A stretch of DNA of 9,749 nt from contig DLBY01000011.1 of the NCBI GenBank assembly GCA_002480345.1, positions 1 through 9,749 on the forward strand, written 5' to 3'. The notes beneath the pieces are model-generated. The model did no database searches. It saw only the letters and a list, made by a program, of their open reading frames with translations, and was not told where the DNA came from. The position numbers were made by a program, and so were the translations under genes. The stretch is from Phycisphaerales bacterium UBA7812. Lineage in GTDB: Bacteria > Planctomycetota > Phycisphaerae > Phycisphaerales > UBA1924. Positions 5,691 through 9,749 of this stretch are shown here, in pieces (position 1 is the first letter of the stretch; every line of letters starts with the position of its first letter).

Positions 5691-7485
5691 AGACCAGCGG
5701 GGTGAGCAGCACGCACGCGATCCCGATCAGCAGCGTCAGCGGGCCGCCGAACCGGGTGTAATCGCGCCAGCGGTACCCGCCCGGCCCCATGACCATCAGG
5801 TTCGTCTGATAGCCGATCGGGGTCGAGAACTCGCAGGACGCCGCGATCGCGATCACGATCGCAAAGGGCATCGGGTTCAGGCCCGCCTGCTCCGCGACAC
5901 CCATCGCGATGGGGAACATCAGCACCGCGGCGGCGATGTTGGTCATCGTCGCGGTGAACAGCACCGTCATCAGGTAGATCACCCCGAGGATCGCGACGGG
6001 ACCCCAGGGCTCCGCGAGGCCCACGATGCCGTGCGCGAGCGACTCGGCCGCCCCGGTCTGCTCCATCGCGCGCCCGATCCCGAACGCGGCGCCGATCGTC
6101 ACGAGCACCTGCCAGTCGACATTCGCGCGCGCCTGGGGCCCGGTGCAGCACCGGGTGAGGATCGTGAGCCCCGCCGCGGCGAGCGACGCGGTGAGCGGGG
6201 TGACGACGCGCGTCGTGATCGCGACGACCAGCAGGCCGAGGATCGCCAGCGCGATCCATGCCCGCTCGTGCCTGGGCGAGGCGGTCTCGGCGCGCTCCGT
6301 CGCGAGATAAAAATCCCGGCTCTCGCCGTGCCGCGCGATGAAGTCCTTGTCCGTCTCCAGCAGCAGCGTGTCGCCCGCCTGCAGGACGATCGAGCCGATC
6401 TTGCCCGCGAGTCGGTGCCCGCGCCGGTGGACCGCGACGACGACCGCGTTGTAGCGCGTGCGGATGCCGCAGTCGCGGATGCTCCGCCCGATCAGCGAAC
6501 TCGACGCGCTGACGACGACCTCCGTCACGGTGAGCTGCGAGCGGTTCCCGATCGCCCCCTGCTCGTCGGTGATGGGCACCAGCCCACGCGTGCGCTGCAG
6601 GTCGACGACGGATTCGAGATTGCCCACGAAGTTGAGCACATCGTCCGCGAGCAGTCGCTCGTCGGGGTCCACCGCGACGATGCTCCGCTCCCCGCGGTCG
6701 ACCCGCGCCAGGAACAGGCCGGGCAGGTTGCGGAGGCCCGCCTGCTCGATGGACCGCCCCGCGAGAGCCGACCCCTCGGGCACGCGCATCGCGACCATGT
6801 ACTGCCTGCGCTGCGCCGGGTCGGTCGGGTGGGTCGCGTCGCCTTCGGGCAGCAACCGCCTCCCGAGCAGCAGCATGTAGCCCAGCCCCAGCGCCGCGAG
6901 CGGGAGGCCCACGGGGGTGAGGGTGAACATGCCCATCGACACCGCGGCGCCCTCGTGCAGGAACGCGCCGGTGTTGAGAAGGTCCGCGACGACGATGTTC
7001 GTGCTCGTGCCGATCATCGTGCACACCCCGCCCAGGATCGACGCGAACGAGAGCGGCATGAACAGCTTGCTCGCGGGGAACCCGCCCCGGCGCGCCACCC
7101 CGGAGAGCGTGGGCAGGAACATCGCGACGATCGGCGTGTTGTTCACGAACGCGCTGACCCCCGCGACGGGCAGCGTCAGCCTCGCCTGCGTCTCCAGCAG
7201 GCTCTTGGGACGACCCAGCAGGCGGCTCACCAGCATCGTCGTCGCGCCCGTTTCCTTCATCCCCGCCGCGACGATGTAGAGCAGCCCGACCGTCGCCAGC
7301 CCTTGGTTGGCAAATCCCCCCACCGCCGCCGCAGGCTCCACGAGCCCCAGCAGCACGCACCCCGTCAGCACGCCCATGAGCACGATGTCGGTGCCGAAGT
7401 GCTTGATGACGAGCACCGCGACCATGCCGAGGAGCAGGATCGCCATCGCCCAGGGCTGGTATGGATCGGGGAGAGCCGGGAGCAT
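5677..7485 (-). CDS. SLC13 (DASS) family permease with two internal RCK_C/TrkA_C domains
   Basis: This 602-residue inner-membrane transporter belongs to the divalent anion:sodium symporter group. Hydrophobic spans run from about residue 12 to 208 and from 408 to 599. The two family signature hairpins are visible: VNNTPIVAMFLP (114-125) with GTSTN (159-163) in the first half, and TATMTN (511-516) with STPIGYQTN (554-562) in the second. The soluble middle (about 225-390) contains two RCK_C-like units, near 228-300 (YMVAMRVPEGSALAGRSI) and 317-385 (VVVSASSSLIGRSI). This architecture resembles the sulfate transporters of the Chlamydomonas SLT type, but the substrate cannot be read from sequence; dicarboxylates remain possible. 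The ATG at 7485 lacks a clear ribosome site; Met14 (7446) is an alternative. The bisphosphate nucleotidase gene ends 65 bp upstream on the same strand, so cotranscription is plausible. Confidence 0.95.
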   Translation of the reverse strand: MLPALPDPYQPWAMAILLLGMVAVLVIKHFGTDIVLMGVLTGCVLLGLVEPAAAVGGFANQGLATVGLLYIVAAGMKETGATTMLVSRLLGRPKSLLETQARLTLPVAGVSAFVNNTPIVAMFLPTLSGVARRGGFPASKLFMPLSFASILGGVCTMIGTSTNIVVADLLNTGAFLHEGAAVSMGMFTLTPVGLPLAALGLGYMLLLGRRLLPEGDATHPTDPAQRRQYMVAMRVPEGSALAGRSIEQAGLRNLPGLFLARVDRGERSIVAVDPDERLLADDVLNFVGNLESVVDLQRTRGLVPITDEQGAIGNRSQLTVTEVVVSASSSLIGRSIRDCGIRTRYNAVVVAVHRRGHRLAGKIGSIVLQAGDTLLLETDKDFIARHGESRDFYLATERAETASPRHERAWIALAILGLLVVAITTRVVTPLTASLAAAGLTILTRCCTGPQARANVDWQVLVTIGAAFGIGRAMEQTGAAESLAHGIVGLAEPWGPVAILGVIYLMTVLFTATMTNIAAAVLMFPIAMGVAEQAGLNPMPFAIVIAIAASCEFSTPIGYQTNLMVMGPGGYRWRDYTRFGGPLTLLIGIACVLLTPLVYPLR

Positions 7486-7550
7486 GGATCTTTAGTATCG
7501 GCGATTCCGCCCCATCGGGTCAGCCGATCCGGGCCCGGCGCCGCCCCGCG

Positions 7551-8576
7551 TCACCGCCCGATGCCCAGCGACTCGATCGCCCCGATCAGCAGCCCGTGCA
7601 GGCGGGGCGGGGCGCAGACGATGCCCTTGTTGGTCTCCAGCCCGCGCCCGTGGGAGAAATCGAGCTCGCGACCGAAGACATCGCTGACGGCCGCGCCGCT
7701 CTCCGCCGCGATCAGCGACCCCGCCGCGTGGTCCCAGATCCGTTCGATGTACCCCTTGCGGGTTGGGAGGCGCAGGTAGGCGTCCGCCTGTCCCCGCGCG
7801 ACGACCGCGTACTTGCACTGGCTATCCAGTCGCACGGGCTCGCCCACCGCTTCCCCGTGCTCGGTGCGCAGCACCTCGAGGATCTCGCCCACCTTGCCCA
7901 GGTCGGTGTGCGCCTTCTCGACCGAGGCGCAGACCGCGATCTCTTCGCCCGCGTCGTGGTCGAGGCGGGTCAGGCGGATGGGCTTGTCAGCCGCATCGCT
8001 CCCGGAGGTCTCGTAGACCCCCTCGTTGCGCATCGCCATATAGAGGCAGCCCTCCGAGTCGGGCACATCGAGCGGCTCGCCCATGTCGCGGGGCAGGTTG
8101 GGGCAGCCCATCACCCCCACCGTCGGGGTGCCGTCCTCGATGAACGCGAGCGCGATCGCGTACTGCTGGTTTCGCAGGAAGCCCTTGGTCCCGTCGATCG
8201 GGTCGAGCGTCCAGAACCCCGCGTGCTTCGTGTCCCCGCTCCCGAGGTCGATCGCCTCGAGCAGGCCATCCTCATCGAGTTCGGGGCGCACCTCGCGGGC
8301 CGCCGCGAGTGTCGCCTCGAGGTGGGGACGGTGCTCGTCGGCGCGCAGGAACGCGCTCGCTTCCTCCGCGACCAGCGAGATCTCCCCCAGGCGATCGCGG
8401 AGCTCGAGCGCCACGATCGCCTGGCTCGCGAAGTCCGCGACCGTCACCGGACTTTTGTCGTCCTTGGTGATCGAGCGCACCTGTTCGAGCGCCCCCTGCA
8501 CCTCGCGGCAGACGCCCGCGGCGCTCACCACGGCACAGCGGGCGGCCTCCATCATCGCGGCGTGATCGTGCTTCAT
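7551..8576 (-). CDS. 3'(2'),5'-bisphosphate nucleotidase, HAL2/CysQ type (inositol monophosphatase superfamily)
   Basis: This 341-residue cytosolic, magnesium-dependent phosphatase should hydrolyse 3'-phosphoadenosine 5'-phosphate (PAP) to AMP and may also act on PAPS. Evidence is the N-terminal KDDKSPVTVADFASQ motif (38-52), metal-binding Glu71-Glu72, the superfamily signature WTLDPIDGTKGFLR (122-135, with Asp125 and Asp128), GVMGCPNL (154-161), and WDHAAG (281-286) with metal ligand Asp282. DPIDGTKGFLR followed by a QYAIALA strand is typical of the HAL2-like branch rather than inositol monophosphatases. The frame is open further upstream to 8894, but the ATG at 8576 is chosen because GGGAGG (8582-8587) lies five bases before it and homology starts here; the upstream extension is Arg-rich with no family similarity. 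The permease follows 65 bp downstream, supporting a link to sulfur metabolism. PAP removal keeps PAPS-using enzymes active. Confidence 0.95.
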   Translation of the reverse strand: MKHDHAAMMEAARCAVVSAAGVCREVQGALEQVRSITKDDKSPVTVADFASQAIVALELRDRLGEISLVAEEASAFLRADEHRPHLEATLAAAREVRPELDEDGLLEAIDLGSGDTKHAGFWTLDPIDGTKGFLRNQQYAIALAFIEDGTPTVGVMGCPNLPRDMGEPLDVPDSEGCLYMAMRNEGVYETSGSDAADKPIRLTRLDHDAGEEIAVCASVEKAHTDLGKVGEILEVLRTEHGEAVGEPVRLDSQCKYAVVARGQADAYLRLPTRKGYIERIWDHAAGSLIAAESGAAVSDVFGRELDFSHGRGLETNKGIVCAPPRLHGLLIGAIESLGIGR

Positions 8577-8774
8577 GCTGACCTCCCGGACCTTCCGCGG
8601 CAGATTCCGCGAACTTCCTGACGGACGATAGCCCCGGCGGCATCCCCACAGGCGGGGCGCATCGCTCCGCACGATCCGGAATCCCGGACCGAGTCGAAAA
8701 AAGCAGCGCCGGTGCGCACCCGTTCGCCGCGAAAAGCGTCGCGCGGGTCGGGGCGCCGGCAAGGGGGAAACACG
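8577..8774. promoter_or_regulatory. Divergent intergenic region between nucleotidase and anchored-protein genes
   Basis: This 198-bp gap must hold start signals for both divergent genes. I see no convincing -35/-10 pair. It does contain a perfect 10-bp palindrome GGTGCGCACC (8711-8720), a small hairpin CGCGA/TCGCG (8728-8743) in the probable leader of the plus-strand gene, TCCGG/CCGGA (8675-8688), and ribosome sites at each end (8582-8587 for minus, 8761-8767 for plus). Confidence 0.5.
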
Positions 8775-9737
8775 ATGGACCCGAAGATCAGGATCATCCT
8801 TGCCGCCGCGGGCGCCGCCGCGGGTCTGGGCCTCGCGATCTACTTGGGATACAACGCGCTGGGCGCAGGCCGCACGGTCCGTTCCGCGGACCAAGCCGCG
8901 CGCGCCCAGCCTTCGCCCTCGGCGGCGCCCGCAGAAGGGCCGAGCACCGGGCAGCGCGTCGAGATCGAGGGCCCGCCCCCCGAATGGATGCAGGCCAACC
9001 TCGAGCGCGCGCAGGCGTACCAGGACGCATTCGAGTTCCCGGATCGCGACGCCGCGAGGCGGGCGTTCGAAGACGGCGCGGGACAGCTCGCGCTCGACGC
9101 GGAGACCGACGACGCGCTCGAGGGCGTCACCCTCGCGCGGCGGCGGGGGCTGATCGAATCCTGGGCCGCGTTCATGCAGCCCCTGCTCGCGGGGGACCGG
9201 GACAGCTTCGTGCGCACGCTGACCGACATGGGCGCCTCCAACCCGGACGCGGGCGGCGCGCTCTTCGATCGTCTCACGGGCTATCTCGCCGACGCGCGGC
9301 TCGCGATGGGCGCCGCCCGCATCCGCTCCGTCGATGCCACCCGGCAGGGGGCCGTCCCGATGGGCATGCCCGACATGCCGGGCGTGCCCGGTGGTGTCAC
9401 CGCGATCCCGATCATGGTGGGCGTCATGGAAACGACCAACGACGAGACGGGGGAGACGACGACCGTCCGCGAGATGAGCATCCCGTTCTCCTCGGTGTTC
9501 CCCGCCGCGGCAGAAGCGGCGCGGAACGGCGCGCGCACCGCAGAGGTCTGGGCGCCCGCGAAGCTCGCGTCGACGCGGGGCGACACCGCCGACCTCGGGC
9601 CCTCGATGTACTTCGTCCTCGACGACGCGTCGGGGCGCTGGCAGCCCGTCGCGATGCGGTTGGCGCTGGTGTCCGAGGAGGCCTCGTCGAAGCTGCAGTC
9701 GATGATGCGCAGCCGACGCGAGGCGACGCAGGATTGA
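8775..9737 (+). CDS. Single-span membrane-anchored protein of unknown function
   Basis: I do not recognise this 320-residue protein. The frame is open from 8712, but ATG 8775 is preferred because AAGGGGG (8761-8767) lies seven bases upstream and the protein then begins with a short Lys/Arg-containing head and one hydrophobic span (about 6-29), a likely uncleaved N-terminal anchor. An Ala/Pro/Ser-rich linker (38-70) follows, then an acidic, probably helical region (70-185), a Met/Pro/Gly-rich stretch (PMGMPDMPGVPGG, 195-207), and a final alpha/beta-looking part (208-320) with segments IPIMVGVMETTND and SMYFVLDDASGRWQPVAMRL. The body is probably outside the cytoplasm. The last part, with a strand pattern ending in 'GRWQPV', resembles small domains that evaluate a computed value, but I cannot name a family. 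There is no partner gene except a possible next gene overlapping its stop, and the nucleotidase is divergent. Stop TGA is followed at once by a second TGA. Confidence 0.85.
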   Translation: MDPKIRIILAAAGAAAGLGLAIYLGYNALGAGRTVRSADQAARAQPSPSAAPAEGPSTGQRVEIEGPPPEWMQANLERAQAYQDAFEFPDRDAARRAFEDGAGQLALDAETDDALEGVTLARRRGLIESWAAFMQPLLAGDRDSFVRTLTDMGASNPDAGGALFDRLTGYLADARLAMGAARIRSVDATRQGAVPMGMPDMPGVPGGVTAIPIMVGVMETTNDETGETTTVREMSIPFSSVFPAAAEAARNGARTAEVWAPAKLASTRGDTADLGPSMYFVLDDASGRWQPVAMRLALVSEEASSKLQSMMRSRREATQD

Positions 9738-9749
9738 TGAGAGACCGAC
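9737..9749 (+). CDS. Possible start of a downstream gene, cut by the window edge
   Basis: An ATG at 9737-9739 shares one base with the TGA of the anchored-protein gene (TGATG overlap), which is a common arrangement for translational coupling. AGGA at 9730-9733 could serve as a ribosome site. Only four codons (MRDR) are visible, so nothing can be said about the product and chance is a real alternative. Confidence 0.3.

Noticed and set aside
5519..7360. 613-codon minus-strand frame overlapping the permease in another frame
   Set aside because: An Arg/Gly/Ala-rich out-of-frame translation of the permease gene without any motif.
7497..7528. ATCGGC/GCCGAT inverted repeat between nucleotidase and permease genes
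   Set aside because: A 6-bp stem around a 20-nt loop is weak and does not argue for a terminator splitting the pair.
5560..7779. 739-codon open frame on the plus strand
   Set aside because: It is antisense to the permease, which has full family motifs. The product is His/Arg/Asp-rich low-complexity sequence that crosses two genes and a gap.
8577..8894. N-terminal extension of the nucleotidase up to 8894
   Set aside because: The extra 106 residues are Arg-rich with no family similarity, overlap the start of the divergent gene, and a good ribosome site lies just before the ATG at 8576.

Overview
The window looks like chromosomal DNA from a high-GC planctomycete, most likely class Phycisphaerae. 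Two genes drive that inference. One is a pseudopilin-like protein with a GFTLIE prepilin N-terminus and a C-terminal H-x9-DG motif. The other is a secreted repeat protein ending in a 'GC-type' dockerin module (DLAAPF half-repeat, DLNGDG calcium loop, terminal Gly-Cys). The very high GC content produces many long antisense and out-of-frame open frames; seven real genes remain, plus a possible start of an eighth at the right edge.

Layout. 1-1126 (+): the 3' part of a hybrid sensor histidine kinase, cut one base after its phospho-accepting His codon. 1127-1312: a promoter region with an AT-rich island, an inverted repeat and TGGT direct repeats. 1313-2245 (+): the H-x9-DG prepilin-type protein. 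It converges on a run of four minus-strand genes. In transcription order these are a HAL2/CysQ-type 3'(2'),5'-bisphosphate nucleotidase (8576-7551), an SLC13-family permease with two internal RCK_C/TrkA_C domains (7485-5677), an NAD-dependent epimerase/dehydratase with a GTG start (5508-4459), and the secreted beta-solenoid dockerin protein (4337-2295). Divergent from the nucleotidase, 8775-9737 (+) encodes a single-span membrane-anchored protein of unknown function.

How they may work together. The nucleotidase and permease are 65 bp apart on one strand and could form a sulfur module: the permease would bring in an anion such as sulfate, and the nucleotidase would clear the PAP left by PAPS-dependent reactions. 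This is inference from family knowledge. The epimerase is separated from them by a gap with strong inverted repeats and may be a separate unit. The pseudopilin and dockerin proteins are cell-surface or secreted products typical of this lineage and appear as isolated genes, with no secretion machinery or cohesin partner in view.

No mobile element, CRISPR array, tRNA or rRNA was seen. No wholly new system is evident. The most unusual items are the regular GG-punctuated solenoid fused to a hybrid dockerin, the repeats upstream of the pseudopilin, and the uncharacterised anchored protein.
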